Positions 1 to 11,675 of a DNA stretch of 64,000 nucleotides are shown one piece after another. Each line of letters opens with the position of its first letter. The stretch's first letter is position 1. The translations under genes were made by a program, and so were the position numbers. The notes beneath the pieces are model-generated. The model did not search any database. It was not told the DNA's origin and saw only the letters and a list, made by a program, of their open reading frames with translations. Source of the DNA: Mesostigma viride (lineage: Eukaryota > Streptophyta > Mesostigmatophyceae > Mesostigmatales > Mesostigmataceae); NCBI GenBank assembly GCA_009746045.1, contig RPFO01000165.1:4293973-4357972 (forward strand), in the 5' to 3' direction.

Positions 1-2
1 CG

Positions 3-113
3 GCGCTGGCGGAGAGAGACGCTCAGCTGTCGGAGGAGCGTGCCAGGGCGGCGGTGCTGGAGCGCCAGCTGGCGGACGCGCGAGGGATGCTGAACCACGG
101 CTGCTCGGGATGA
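3..113 (+). CDS. C-terminal end of a coiled-coil protein (partial, 5' outside window)
   Basis: An open frame enters from the window edge and ends at TGA 111-113, giving 36 residues rich in Ala, Glu, Arg and Leu with heptad-like spacing, for example ALAERDAQLSEERARAAVLE. Composition and codon use (GC-rich third positions) look like a real host exon, and the DNA directly after the stop changes to lower-GC, repeat-bearing sequence. The rest of the gene lies to the left of the window, so no function can be given. A chance open frame in GC-rich DNA is the alternative. Confidence 0.4.
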   Translation, partial: ALAERDAQLSEERARAAVLERQLADARGMLNHGCSG

Positions 114-285
114 AGGTGCCTTGCAATGGCTGAACCACGATATGCCAGGCCTTGGTAGTAAATCGTTGGCCGACACTACTACAGTATAGCTTGTGCAGAT
201 TCGTTGGAAGTGGCACTGCGCGGGAAGGTCAGGAGAGGTCGCTGCATGAGTGAGGCGTTGAACGTTGCTGGATGCGCGGCATGCC

Positions 286-372
286 TTGGAACGCAGTTGA
301 AGGCCTTGGGACGCAGTTGAAGGCCTTGGAACGCAGTTGAAGGCCAGCTTGGAACGCAGTTGAAGGCCTTGG
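286..372. repeat. Short tandem repeat, about 20-bp unit
   Basis: The unit GGAACGCAGTTGAAGGCCTT is repeated about four times with small changes, one copy carrying an extra GCC-AGC spacer. The two minus-strand open frames across it only reflect the repeat and are not genes. Confidence 0.85.
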
Positions 373-376
373 AAGC

Positions 377-1140
377 TTGCATCCCTGGTACATGTTACGT
401 CCGTGAGACATGGTTTTCGTCACCATCTTTCTTCCTTACCAGCTCAGTGTAAGGCTTCAGTGCACGCACCATGGTCCTAAATCTATATTGCATGTTGACA
501 TCCCTCCTGCATGGCTAGGATACTATCTCCCCGGATTGAAGTAGAGTACCTTTGGCGTCCTGATCAGTGAGGGAATCAGTTCTGATTCAGTTCTGACTCC
601 CTCCCAGATTTGAAAATGGTCACTTTTCAAACCTGCCCATGGCGTTTTTTGGGAGACAACCAGCGCAGGCCAGAAAGTCAGTTACAGTTCACATGATCAT
701 GCCCCCATTCAGCCTCCCTCAAGTTTTCCCTCACCTGGATCGCCTTTTGGTTTCCTTCTGGAATCCGTCCAGAAAAAATAAATCTAGTAGTACTAATAAT
801 AAGTTTTTGCTGAATCTCCTCCCCCCTACACAAAAACTCTTCATGTTATATGATGTTGCCTTCTAGGTAGGATCAAGGTGCGTCACAAATATAAGCCTGA
901 AGAGCCATGTTCTCACCAAGACATATAGGACATGGTTGTAGCTAGAAATCCCGTATCCCTGCCTGCATGACTGGCCCCGTATCCGCTGAGCTTAGCATTC
1001 AGCATTAATTGATTAGCATTCAGCATAGGAACCGACAAACCGTATTTGCATTTTTAAAAATAGATGTTGCGAATGCCAAGCGTTGTGCGAGCTTCACTTG
1101 CCCTTTTATATTGGTGTGATGACGCAATGACATTATGGTA
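377..1140. other. Intergenic stretch without recognisable gene
   Basis: No credible coding frame. It holds a short inverted segment around 565-605 (GAGGGAATCAGTTCTGA against TCAGTTCTGACTCCCTC) and, at 652-676, a 25-bp stretch found again exactly at 40617-40641. Otherwise nothing is recognised. Confidence 0.5.
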
Positions 1141-1149
1141 CGCCATCCT

Positions 1150-1319
1150 GTTAATTAATTAATTAATTATTAATTAATTAATAGACACGTGACTGTGTCA
1201 CGTGAGCATAAGTCCTCAGTGGGAGGGGAACATGGGATTAATTAATTAATTAATTAATTAATAGACACGTAGACTGCGTCACGTGAGCATAAGTACTCAG
1301 TGGGAGGGGAACATGGGAT
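1150..1319. repeat. LINE 3' tail: (TTAA)n tracts with duplicated 80-bp unit
   Basis: Two copies, 80 bp apart (starting at the ATAGACACGT of 1181 and of 1261), each have a TTAATTAA-rich tract followed by about 55 bp ending in GGGAGGGGAACATGGGA. The first carries the palindrome CACGTGAC-tgt-GTCACGTG. The block abuts the 3' end of the minus-strand LINE, and a TTAA tract also occurs as a tiny insertion at 6751-6771, so it probably represents the duplicated 3' tail of the element. Confidence 0.6.
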
Positions 1320-1347
1320 GGAATGGATGGTATAAGCTATCTAGGTC

Positions 1348-4300
1348 CTAGTTACAGGGGTGTGGGCCGGCACCACGGCCCGAATCGCTATGAATGCCAT
1401 ACTTGGTCACACGCGGAGCTCCCACAGGCTTTGGGGTGGTCTCCTTCATCACTACTTGCCATCTATCCTTGCGCACCATCTGCCTCCCGATATTACAGAC
1501 AAACCAGGAGGCTGCCCGGGGGTGACGGAGCCCGTAACGTCTAGGGTAGCACATGTCCATGCCGAGTCTATCACGAAAAGTCCACGGGTGGCGGCCCTGC
1601 CGCGCGCGGCCCTGCCGCGCGCGGCCGGGGGCACGCCAGGTGAGGACATATCGCCCAGGCTGGGCGGGCTTGGTGCCAGCTAGTCTATCGATGTATCTAC
1701 CTGATCCTGTGCGGGCCAGGTGCCCGGCTAGGCCCAGGCGCCTGTGCCTAGTAATGTGGGAAACATAGGGCAAATCAGCGTACAAATCCTCATTACTAAT
1801 GTGCAAACCAAAGGGGATGTTAAGGGCCTTGCGCAGCCTCTTGGTGACGGCGCCGTCGAGGCGTTGCTCCAGCTCCTTCGTCAGTGTCCAGGTCTCGGCG
1901 CCGTAGGCCAGGATCGTCAGCTAGAATGACGACCTTGAAGAGGTCACGCTTGACGATCCGGGCGGGTAGGGCGGGGTTGCTCCACCAGCGGCGGTGGTCA
2001 TGGAGTTGCGCCCACGCCATGCCGATCCGTGTCGTCATGTCGTCCTCGCAGTCGGGAAGCCAACTGCCGAGCAGCTTGAAGTGGCCTGAAGGAGGGTAGT
2101 TGACCTCGGCATCGTCTAAGAGGCGGAGTGTGGGCTGGGGGCCCTGCCATGCCGAGGGCCAGGGCCTCCGTTTCGGGGCTGATTTCTAGACCAACCGCCC
2201 GAGCCTCGAGCGCCAGGCAGTCCAGCCAAAGTTGGGCAGCCGGACTCCGGCTTCTCGATGAGCGTGATGTCATCGGCATAAATGAGGTCAGCTAGTAAAT
2301 TCTGCTTGTTAGTCGGCCCCCCTTCCCCAAGCTCGTTCGTGATCGCTAGGCCAGGGGCACGGCCTGCAATGCTAGCAAAGCGAGCACGTGCCTGGCGCAT
2401 AACATAATCCACTACAATAATAAACAGGTACGGCGACAGGACGCAACCCTGCCAGACGCCGGTCTGCAGTGGGCATGGCGGGGTAATGCCGTGTTGAGTG
2501 CGCACCGAAGTGGTCGACCCCTCATACAGCGTGCGGATGACGGTAATCAGGGGAGTGGGGACGCGAGCGCGAGCAAGTACAGCCCATAGAGCGTCCCAGA
2601 GGACAGAATCAAAAGCCTTGATGAAGTCGACGAAGATCAGGATGGCGGGAAACTCACCAGGTTGCAGGAGAGCGATTTCCTCGAAGAGGCGACGCGCGAC
2701 GAAGATGGCCATGACGGTGTTGCGCCCAGGACGGAAGCCCATTTGACTTTCCCCAAGGTGACAGTCGAGAGCAGAACGAAGGCGGTTGAGGATCATGCGC
2801 ATGAACAACTTAAGTGCGGCGCTCTGGATGCAGACTCCTCTGTAGTTGGCGGGGTCGTCAGGGGAACCTTTGTTTTTGTACAGCATAATACGGTAGCTGT
2901 GCTGCCACTCAGGAATCGGCGGCGCGTCGGCAAGCAGGATCCGGTTGCAGACGTCAAGCAGGAACCCCGTGAGCGCCGTCAGCTTAATCACCGGGGCTGG
3001 GAGCTGGTCAGGTCCAACGGCGGCATAGAAGCGGAGTTGCTTGGCGGCGGTGCTCAGCTCGAGCTCGGTGAACGGCGGGAGCTCGTTGGGGTCGGCCAGG
3101 GGTTCCGTCAGGGCTGGGTACGTGTAGTCCTGCTCAGCGGCGGGCGGCGTGGGCGGCGCAGGGACGTCCGCCGGTGCTACTGCCAGGCGTGCGGCCGCCA
3201 GAGGGCCAAGCGGCGGAGGCGGCGGGGGGGCGCCGAGCAGCCGGGACTGGGAGGAATACCACTGGTCGAGCTGCTGCTGCGGTGAGCCAGAGAGCGTCCG
3301 CGGCGCCGGCTGCGCGCCGCCGGCGGGCCGTTGGGCGTGACGCAGGCGGGTCCAGGCGTACTTGCCGTGCTGGTCCTTGAGGTGGGCGAAGTACTCGCGG
3401 ACATGAAGGTCCTCCTGCTCCTTGGTCGCCTGCCGGATGGCCGAGTGGTAATCGGCTTTGAGGCGGGCGTAGCGGGCGGGGTCGCTGTTGTCGCGCAGGG
3501 CTTGCCGGGCCTGGATGACGGCGGGGAGCCGGTGCAGGCTGGTGAAGCGGGGCGGGCGGCGGGGGGGCAGTAGGGCCCCGGCCGCGGGCAGCTTGTCAGC
3601 GAGGTGCCGAAGGGCCGATGCCGGGCCGGCAGCGAACAGCTGGGCGTGGCTGGCCGGGATGTCCAGCGCGTCGACGAACGCCTCTGCGGCGCGCTTGTGG
3701 GCGCGTTTTTCAGGGAAGTCCTCCAGAGCGTCGTCAGATTTCTCGAGCAACTGAAGTGTGCGCAAATCAGGTGGTGCCACGTGCTTACGAAAGGGCGAGG
3801 GGAATCGCAGGCGGATGCGGGCGGTGACGATGCGATGATCGGAGCGCACCAGGGGGATCACATGCGAGCGAGCAGCTAGTACAGATCCTTGATGACGCTT
3901 GCGCATTACAACATAGTCAATGCAGCGTTCAGTGCCAGTTGGCGAGGTGTGTGTGACCAAAGCATCTGGACTATGTGGAAAGCGGGTGTTGGCAGTGACC
4001 AAATCGCATGTCGTAAGCAAATCAGCAAAAAGTTCAGTGTTGGCATTGGAGACCGTACCGTTGGGGGCGTGCTGACATCCGCCAGTACCCGGTGGTAGCG
4101 TGGCGTTGGCGTCCAGCAGCAGAGCGAGGTAGTTGCGACCAGGGATGCCGTTCGCCAGGTTCTCCAGCGCTGCAAAGAAGTCCTTGCGGTCTTGTTCTGG
4201 GTGGCCGGAGTGGGGTGCGTAACCAACGCCCACCGTCAGGGCGTAGGTCGAGTGGCCCTCCATCGAATGAAAAGTGGCCACGAGGAGCCGAGCGTTGACC

Positions 4301-5010
4301 AGCTGGGGTTCGCCCATGTGGCGTACGGCGAGCGGGGAGCAGAGGAGACCGACGCCCCCGTTCCCGGTGCCGTCGCCGCCTCCGTAGTAGAACCGCCAGC
4401 CGTCGATGTCGTCAGCAACAAGGGCAGTTGATCCGCGGGCCGATGCAGTGCGCCTGTGTTCTTGGATTCCCAGGATGGCGATATTATTGTCGATGCAGAA
4501 ACCAATAAGATTGGAGACTCGATGGCACTGACAGTCGTCACTGCGCAGGCAGTGACAGCGGTCAGCGTCGGGCTGGAGCGTGCGGGCGTTGAAGGTGGCG
4601 ATGACCAAGGGCGCGCGTTGACCGAAAAGGGGGGTGCAGGCGGGGGTGGGGGCGGAGATGGAGCAGGGTGGTGATGGGGGTGGGGGTGGAGGTGGTGGGG
4701 TAGGGGGGGCGGGTTGGGGACTTATGCTTTCAATCACCGTTTCGATTCTTCCTGCCAACGCGTCGAGGCGACGCCGACGGTTGGCTCGGGTGGCCAGGTA
4801 GAATGAGTCTGCGTCTGCACGCATAAGAAATGCGTGCAGTCTGAGGAGGTTTCGGAGGCGGCCGCGCGAGGCGGGGCGAACCTGGCTCACTGCCGACCCG
4901 TTGCTCTCTCTCCGACAGCCCGAGGGCTGCGAAGGCAAAGGGGCGGGAAGGGGAGTTAGGCAGATCCCACTGCTAGAGCCGCGGAGCCGCGGGGCCGCGA
5001 GCGTCGTCAT
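1348..5010 (-). pseudogene. LINE ORF2: endonuclease-reverse transcriptase, frameshifted near the C-terminus
   Basis: The uninterrupted part (5010 to 2116, 964 codons) starts with an endonuclease/exonuclease/phosphatase domain: IATFNARTL, ILGIQEHRR, LLLDANA and SDHRIV are its usual blocks. The reverse transcriptase follows with ANYRGVCI, MGFRPGRNT, FVDFIKAFDSV and the catalytic YADD at 2269-2280. Just after YADD, near 2240, a small indel shifts the frame. The expected continuation runs in other frames through 1998-2279, 1820-2038 and 1348-1806. A 4-bp CTAG near 1919 is absent from the sister copy at 7195. The intact protein would make the nick and prime cDNA synthesis at the target. Confidence 0.88.
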
Positions 5011-6475
5011 TGATAGGAGAGAAGGGTTCGCAGCGCGGGCTCCGGCTCAGGTGCAAAGCGAACGAATTTATTAGGGGGACGGCCAAGCCTGGCAGCCATA
5101 CCTGAGCTGAAGTTGCCCCGGCGGATCCCCACACGTGCTGGGGAGCAGGTGACCGTCGATGCCGGTGGCGATGGCGGTGACGGCGGGGGCCGAGCAGGGG
5201 GCTGGGGCGCTGGCACGGCGGTATCCATGGGGGTCGCCGTCATTGGAGGAAGGTCCTGGCCGTTAATGCGGACGATGAAGACGCCATTAAAGAGGCGGGC
5301 ATAGATGCTGCACCGTAGTTGCGGGTTGGCCTGCTTGGCTGCCCGAGCCTCGTGGACCTCCGGCCGGTTCAAAGCGGCAGCCCGGGCCTCAAGCTGCTCC
5401 GGGGTATAGTAATCGTCGATGCTCAGTTGGGTATCGTGGAGGTTCCGGCGGGCCTTCTGCACCTGCAGTTTGTCCTCCTTGCGGTGGAATTCCACCAAGA
5501 CAGGGGCGGTGGGGCCGCCGAGCCGTCGTGCCGTTTTGATGACGACGCTTTGGGCCACGCCGAGCTTCCCCAGGAAGGGGTCGCCCCGGAGGTAGGTGCC
5601 CAGGCGTGCATCGTTGACGTTCGAGGGGACGCCACGTACCACAATACTGCATGAGCGAATGGGTTCGTGCATAGCATCCCTTGTGCTGGCCTTGACGGCT
5701 GTTTTGATTTCGTTGATGAGCTCCGTAGGGTTCTGAAGCGTGGCGGCATAGGTGGTCTTGGCAGGAGTTATGGAGGCGGCAAGTTGTTGCTGGAGCTGGT
5801 GGAGGAGCTGCTGCTGCTGCTGCAGCCCTGCTGCAATGTGGGTGATGGCGGAGTGGATGGAGGTGTCGGCGTGTGAGGAATGGGCGTGGTGGGTGGCGAG
5901 GTGGTTGTGGACAGGGTTGAGGGCAGCGTTGAGGAGGGAGGGAGGTGATCGAAGCAGGTATTGGCGACTTGCTTGGCGGTGATGTTGATGGCGGCAGCAA
6001 CAGTGGGGTCGGCTCCCAGGTCCAGAGAGGCCATGACAAAGCGCTCAAGGGCGCTGTCGGAAAGACGGGAGCACGTCCACCAGACTGCGAGGCAGAGGTC
6101 GGTGTCGTCGGGGTTGTCGTGGAGAAAGTCCGACAGGTGGGTAACCTGTTGGTTGCAGTCCCGGATCTCGCACTTTTTCTCGGCAGCCAGGTGCAGGATG
6201 GTGAGGGCGGCAGCTCGGGACAGGCGCATGATGGCGTTAAGGCCTGGCCATTTGCCAGGTAAAAATGCGGCAGCTTCCTCGGCAGAAAAGGCCTCTTTGC
6301 GGGTATCCATGGCAGGGTCGCTGTTTGGCGGAGCGGTGGAGTGGAGCGGCTGGATGCTGACAGTGGCGTCCAGCATAGCGTGCAAGGGTGTTTCCAATGA
6401 CGCCATGGCTTCATCAGCGAGTTGGTGCAGGGCCGCGGACGCTTGTGATTGCTGGGATGAGTCGTATTCCGCCAT
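5007..6475 (-). pseudogene. LINE ORF1 protein, one frameshift
   Basis: The N-terminal part (6475 to 5768) is an alanine- and leucine-rich region followed by a Pro/Thr/Ser-rich stretch. The second part (5672 to 5007 and open somewhat upstream) contains CSIVVRGVP and VLVEFHRKE, which look like the strand motifs of an RRM-type RNA-binding domain common in LINE ORF1 proteins. The two frames meet at an AGC/CTG microsatellite around 5805-5830, where a slippage indel probably split one ORF of roughly 490 residues. The stop TGA (5007-5009) overlaps the ORF2 start ATG (5008-5010) as ATGA, suggesting coupled translation of ORF2. Confidence 0.7.
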
Positions 6476-6576
6476 ATCGAGCTGAAAAAACAGCGATATT
6501 TGCTGGGCAGGGCGGTGCCGGTATCTTCGGAAATATTGAGCGATAGCTGTAGAAAATTATATCAGCGTGTGTCACA

Positions 6577-7274
6577 TGGGATGGAATGGATTATGTAAGC
6601 TATCTAGGTGCTAGTTACAGGGTTGTGTGCACCACGGCCCGAATCGCTATGAATGCCATACGCGGTCACACGCGGAGCCCCCACAGACTTGGGGGTGGTC
6701 ACCTTCGAATCACTACTTGCCATCTATCCTTGCGTGCCATCTGCCTCCATTAATTAATTATTTAATTAATATCTGCCTCCATATTACAGACAAAACAGGA
6801 GGCTGCCCGGGGGTGAGCCCGTCACGTCTAGGGTAGCACATGTCCATGCCGAGTCTATCACGAAAAGTCCACGGGTGGCAGCCCTGCCGCGCGCGGCCGG
6901 GGGCACGCCAGGTGAGGACATATCGCCCAGGCTGGGCGGGCTTGGTGCCAGCTAGTCTATCTGATGTGTCTACCTGATCCGATTGTGCGGGCCAGGTGCC
7001 CGGCTAGGCCCAGGCGCCTGTGCCAAAGAATGTGGGAAACATTGGGCAAATCAGCGTACAAATCCTCATTACTAATGTGCAAACCAAGGGGATCTTAAGG
7101 GCCTTGCGCAGCATCTTGGTGACATTGCCGTCAAGTCGTTGCTCCAGCTCCTGCGTCAGTGTCCAGGCGATCTCGGCGCCGTAGGTCAGGATCGTCAGAA
7201 TGACGACCTTGAAGAGGTCACGCTGACGATCCGGGGTAGGGCGGGGTTGCTCCACCGGCAGCGGCAGTGGTCAT
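6577..7274 (-). mobile_element. 5'-truncated second copy of the same LINE
   Basis: From the ACATGGGATGGAATGGA at 6577 to GGTCAT at 7274 the sequence follows the first LINE copy (about 1310-2001) almost base for base, with small indels. It keeps better reading frames in places: the 83-codon frame 7255-7004 covers KVVILTILTYGAEIAWTLTQ. It is interrupted at 7274 by the CACTA-like element and only traces resume at 12914. It stands immediately upstream, in LINE orientation, of the full-length copy. Confidence 0.85.
6741..6782. repeat. Tail-only insertion with target duplication
   Basis: Compared with the sister sequence at 1480-1500, this copy has an extra ATTAATTAATTATTTAATTA flanked on both sides by ATCTGCCTCC. 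That is the pattern of a target-site duplication around a tiny insertion, and the inserted bases match the (TTAA)n tail of this LINE family. Confidence 0.6.
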
Positions 7275-7605
7275 CACTAGGAACTCAGATCTGAGATTTT
7301 TCTCAGTTTTTCTCAGTTTTCTCAGTTTTCTCAGGAAGGCTGCCTGAGATTTCCTGAGATTTCCTGAGATGTCCTGAGATTTCCTGAGATCAACTGAGAA
7401 AAATCTCAGTTTTCTCAGGAAAACTGAGAAAATCACCTGAGAAAACTGAGAAAACTGAGAAAAAACTGAGATCAGCCTGAGAAAGTCGCCTGGCCTGAGA
7501 TTTTTTTTTCTCAGGAACGAAATTTCTCAGGAGCCCGGTTTTTTCTCAGGTTGCTGCCTGAGAAAATCTGGGAAACTTAAGGCCTGAGAAAAACTGAGAA
7601 ACCTC
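7275..7605. repeat. Left subterminal repeat block of the CACTA-like element
   Basis: More than twenty copies of short CTGAGAAAA / CTGAGATTTCC units in both orientations follow the terminal CACTAGGAACTC. Such clusters serve as transposase binding sites in CACTA elements. The matching block is at 12575-12911. Confidence 0.75.
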
Positions 7606-8154
7606 ATGCACACAGAGAAATCGCATTCATACCACGCAACCAGAAATCACTTTGATTACAAATTATAATAATTTCTTGTGCAGTTGGAGTACAGCTCTTC
7701 AAGTTTAATAAGAACATCAATTTCAGTCACTAGACGAGTTGCTACAATCTGCTTCAGCGTAGCTCACTTTTCCATACGCCCTTGCACTTCTCCTCGTTGG
7801 TGCAAGGTCGCCCCGGCTAGGTTCAGCCACATTCTTGTGCTGCCTACCCCCTCTCCCCCTCTGCCCACGATTCCCCCGCGTAGGTTCAGCCGCATACTCG
7901 CGGCCATCGCCACCACGGGCAGAATCAGCAGCATTTTCTGCTGCAGGCTGCCTCCTTCCTCTCCCCCTCCGTCCACGCTTCCCCGTGCAGGTTCAGACGC
8001 ATTGTAGCTGCATGGGTCATCACTGTCGCTGCTAGGTGGAGCCACATCCTCTTGGCTACCATTATCACTGCCGCTGCAGATGGAGGAATCAGTTTCTGCT
8101 GCAGGCTGCTTACCCCTCCTCTTCCTTGGTGCAGGCATGCCATCCTCGCTGCCA

Positions 8155-8224
8155 CACTAGGAACGGAGTGTTGACAAACTTTGACAATTGTTTGTCAAGA
8201 ATTGTCAAATAGTTCTAGTGTGAC
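8155..8224. mobile_element. Miniature CACTA-ended unit nested inside the larger element
   Basis: The 70-bp stretch begins CACACTAGGAAC and ends GTTCTAGTGTG, again CACTA-type inverted ends, and its middle is two inverted TTGACAAA-type pairs. A larger cluster of TTGACAAA/CTTGACA units lies at 8595-8900. It is either a minimal remnant in which two ends have come together, or one end of a second family. Confidence 0.45.
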
Positions 8225-8594
8225 CCGCTGGCTTCACACAGCCAAAAAAAAAAAAAAATTAATCAATTTTTGGCGGTAGAGAGACCATGGAGGGACTGCC
8301 CGCTGCCCGCTGTAGACGCATACTGTAGTTCGTAGAAGCGTACTCCTTCGCTGCACTCCGGAGAGGAATCGTGACGGACTGACGGTCTCCTTCGCTGCCC
8401 TCCAGAGAGGAGGCCGCTAAAGCGGCCGCTCGCTTCGCTCGCTGGGAGCTTTGCGCGGATTGGTTGGCAGTTCTTCCGTGCGCTTGGCGCGGATTGGTGG
8501 TCAGTCAGTCCGCCCCTTCTGGATTGGCCGCGTACTCGGTGATGCCCTGAATAGTGTCGGATTACCTTACATTGCCAAATTAGTAATATAGATT

Positions 8595-8905
8595 CTTGAC
8601 ATATCAACTGACATGACCTTGACAAACCTTGACAGAACTTGACAAAAGCTTGACATGATAACATCAAAGGCTTGACAAACCTTGACAGAATGTTGAAAGG
8701 TTGACAAAACCTTGACAATCTTTGAAATATCAACATATCAACACGGAAAAAAATGTCAATACACTGACAAACCAAGGTGATGTGTCAAGAAATGTCAAGA
8801 CGTTAACAAACGAAGGCCAAAAAAATTGTTAACATGACAAAATGTCCACAAATGTTAACATGACAAACGTCAACATGACAACCAAAGGCGTAGCAAACTG
8901 ACAAA
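8595..8905. repeat. TTGACAAA / TTGACAGA repeat cluster
   Basis: Around twenty irregular copies of TTGACA-type units in one main orientation, similar to those in the 8155-8224 unit. It resembles the subterminal block of a CACTA element whose ends are CACTAGGAAC, different in sequence from the CTGAGA family surrounding it. Confidence 0.55.
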
Positions 8906-9560
8906 TCAACACCACGCACAGGTAAACTTATTTCATTAAAATCAACAAGTTCAAAAGACCACCTAAACCAAGTCATCATCATCATCATCATCAAAATCAA
9001 CATGGCTGCTACCTTGCTGCCTGAATTGCGGTTTTCTGCATTACATTAGCATGACAAACTGTACTGACAAAACACATGAAGGAGAAGTGCACTCAATCAC
9101 AGTCCGAGGGTGGCGGGCAAGATGCACAGCCACAAGCATCTTACAAATGCAGTATAACATCCGCGTAGGGCTGTCCCAGCGATCATTGCTGAAATTAATG
9201 GACGACTTTCTAGAAATTTACCGCAGGAGACTGTCCAGTGCTACAGCGATGTGATGAGGGCTCAGAGCCTACAAAATCTGTGTCCGCAGGTGCCCTCCCC
9301 GCCATGCTGGGCTGGCCGATGTGTGCGCCATGGTTGTGTTAGGTAGATTGCCTGCATGCAAGGGAAACATGCGTTATCCAGCAAAGCAGCAAAGGGAACA
9401 CACAACGATCTTAAGTGAGATGAAACCCGACGCCTTGACGCGCCAACAACGTTGCATTACCTAAATCAGTTGTGTGTAATGAGACGGCGTGAGAGCACAG
9501 CAGTCGCGTGGCTGTTTGTGAGTGATGGCTTGATTTTTGGACCGAGAAAGTGAGATAGTG

Positions 9561-9675
<115 letters not shown>

Positions 9676-11629
9676 CCTGGTATTCTCACCTAAACTGTCC
9701 CTATGTACCTCACAAGATGTAGGGAACTGCGAAACCACAGGAATACCTAGAGAAGAGCGCTTCCTGGCTCACGAAAAACTCGCCGATTGAGTGCTTGACG
9801 TTCACGTTTGATAATGCTGAACTGCGTTATCAAATCATCTGCGTTATCAAATCATCATCTGGCAGAGTCACGTCACTTGGTTGGTGCCGGGCCCGCTACA
9901 AAAAACGTAGCGGGCCCGGTGATGTCGCTATTACACCACCCGACTTTACATCGAGTCACTGTGAATGATATATATATGGCTGCCTACAGCACCGCGCATG
10001 GTGTCCAAGTAAAATTATGGCGCTGCCAAGGCTGCGTACCTGCCGTTATCGCCTTGGTCTTTGTCACGGTGGCGTTCTCCAATTCACGTGCAACGTCCAC
10101 TTCCTGTGCCAGCTCTGGCGCGGCGCGTGCCCTTCGGGCTGAATTTCAAATTTCCGCGTGCAGTCCGTTGGAGAGGGGCGCTGCGTCCGGAGTCCGGACT
10201 TAGGGAATTCGGAGGCTGCTGGTCGCACAAAAGATCGTTGTTGGCTGTTGAGTGATGTCCGACTGGCACGATGGAGAGGGCTCCATCACATTGGCGACCT
10301 CACCAGTGGCCCACATGTACCGACGAGACCTGCATCTCGAGCTTGTCGGCCCTCACGCTGCAGCTGTCGCCATGCGAGACGCCCTGAGACTCTCGGCATG
10401 ATTTTTCCCGTGCAATATCACGCCCTCGATTCGCAGCAAGGCCCGTCTGCTCCAATATGGCCGACTGCGGGCTGTGCCGTAACAGGAAATGTCCGGGTGA
10501 TGGCAGGCAGTGCCTACCCATCCCACCGCACGCACCGCGTCAAGCAATATTTCCACTTCCGCTGCTGCTGGGCACCGGGCTACTGCCTACATTTCTTCAA
10601 TCGCTCCATCGCCTCCTCCATGGTGCCTCGCTCCCTGCGGCCCCTCCGCCACGCCGGATATCCATGGCAATCAAGCCTACCGGCTACCACCATACCGGCC
10701 ACGAGCCCTTGCTGCACCAAACGAAGTGTGCGGCCCCGAATTAAGTGAAGTACACGGCAGGACTGGGAACCACCTGAAATTACATCGGGGTCTCCAGTGG
10801 ACTTGGCGTCACATCTTGCTAACGTTGTCACTGTCGGCAGTTGTCAGTTGCTGTTGGTTGTTGCATGCTGAGGGTTGCAGATGTTCTAGGAACAGCTGGT
10901 CCAATGTTGCTATGCATGCAGTTACTCTTGCCATTACGTGTGTCCGTGTGCCTCCAACCATCCCGCCACAATGCCAGCACCCTCCACCCCGCTAACTCCC
11001 ACTCGCCCCACTCCCCTGCCTGTTCCATACCCGCCCCACCCACAAATATACGTCACAGACATCCACATGCCGTTATCCATCCCCACCTGACTACGGACTA
11101 CTCTCGCCCCCACGCTGAGGTCCCCCACAACACCGTAACACCGCCCTCCTCCCCCAAACCATCCGATGACCCACCCGACCATCCACCTTGAGTCCCCCCA
11201 AACCAACCTATCTGACTACCACCCTTCCGTATTACATACACCACCTTCCACACCAACATAACAAACCACCTACTAAACAAACCTACCGCCCCACAACGAG
11301 GTTCCCCTACACCACTGCACCCCGCCCACCCCGCCCCCCGCTGCCCCAACATACGATGACTCCACCCCACCATCCACGTGAAGCATAACCATCCACCCCG
11401 GCCTCCGGGGCAACCAATCAGCTGTCCACTCAACCATAACTGACACTGCTGCACCGACCACCGGCAAGCCCGCCTACGTACCATACCCAAGCCACCCACG
11501 CAACCCAAGCATCCCCAACCCTCACACGAACCTGTGACCTACGCACGAGCTACCTACAACTGCGACTCACAACTACTACATAATCAACCCATAACAATGT
11601 CCCCCATGACCCCCGCCAAAGGGGGGGGT

Positions 11630-11644
11630 CCCCCCAATAGTCCA

Positions 11645-11675
<31 letters not shown>

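Larger units (their letters stand above)
1310..6540 (-). mobile_element. Non-LTR retrotransposon (LINE), nearly full length
   Basis: On the minus strand ORF1 (6475 to 5007) is followed by ORF2 (5010 to about 1348) and a 3' region ending near 1310. Order and content are standard for two-ORF LINEs: an ORF1 protein, then apurinic-like endonuclease plus reverse transcriptase, then a long C-terminal part with the motif GLAGHLART that also occurs in the other LINE scraps here. A few indels break both frames, so this copy is not autonomous now, but they are few, pointing to a fairly recent insertion. Related 3' segments occur at 6577-7274 and 41099-41428, which fixes the 3' end. Confidence 0.88.

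Noticed and set aside
7764-8138. 124-codon minus-strand frame starting MPAPRKRRGKQPAAET
   Set aside because: It translates degenerate repeats of a TAGGTTCAGCC motif and is not clearly a protein; a transposon-encoded remnant remains possible.
10158-10995. Overlapping plus-strand frames of 161-196 codons
   Set aside because: Located inside the CACTA-like element, mutually overlapping in different frames, no recognisable domain.
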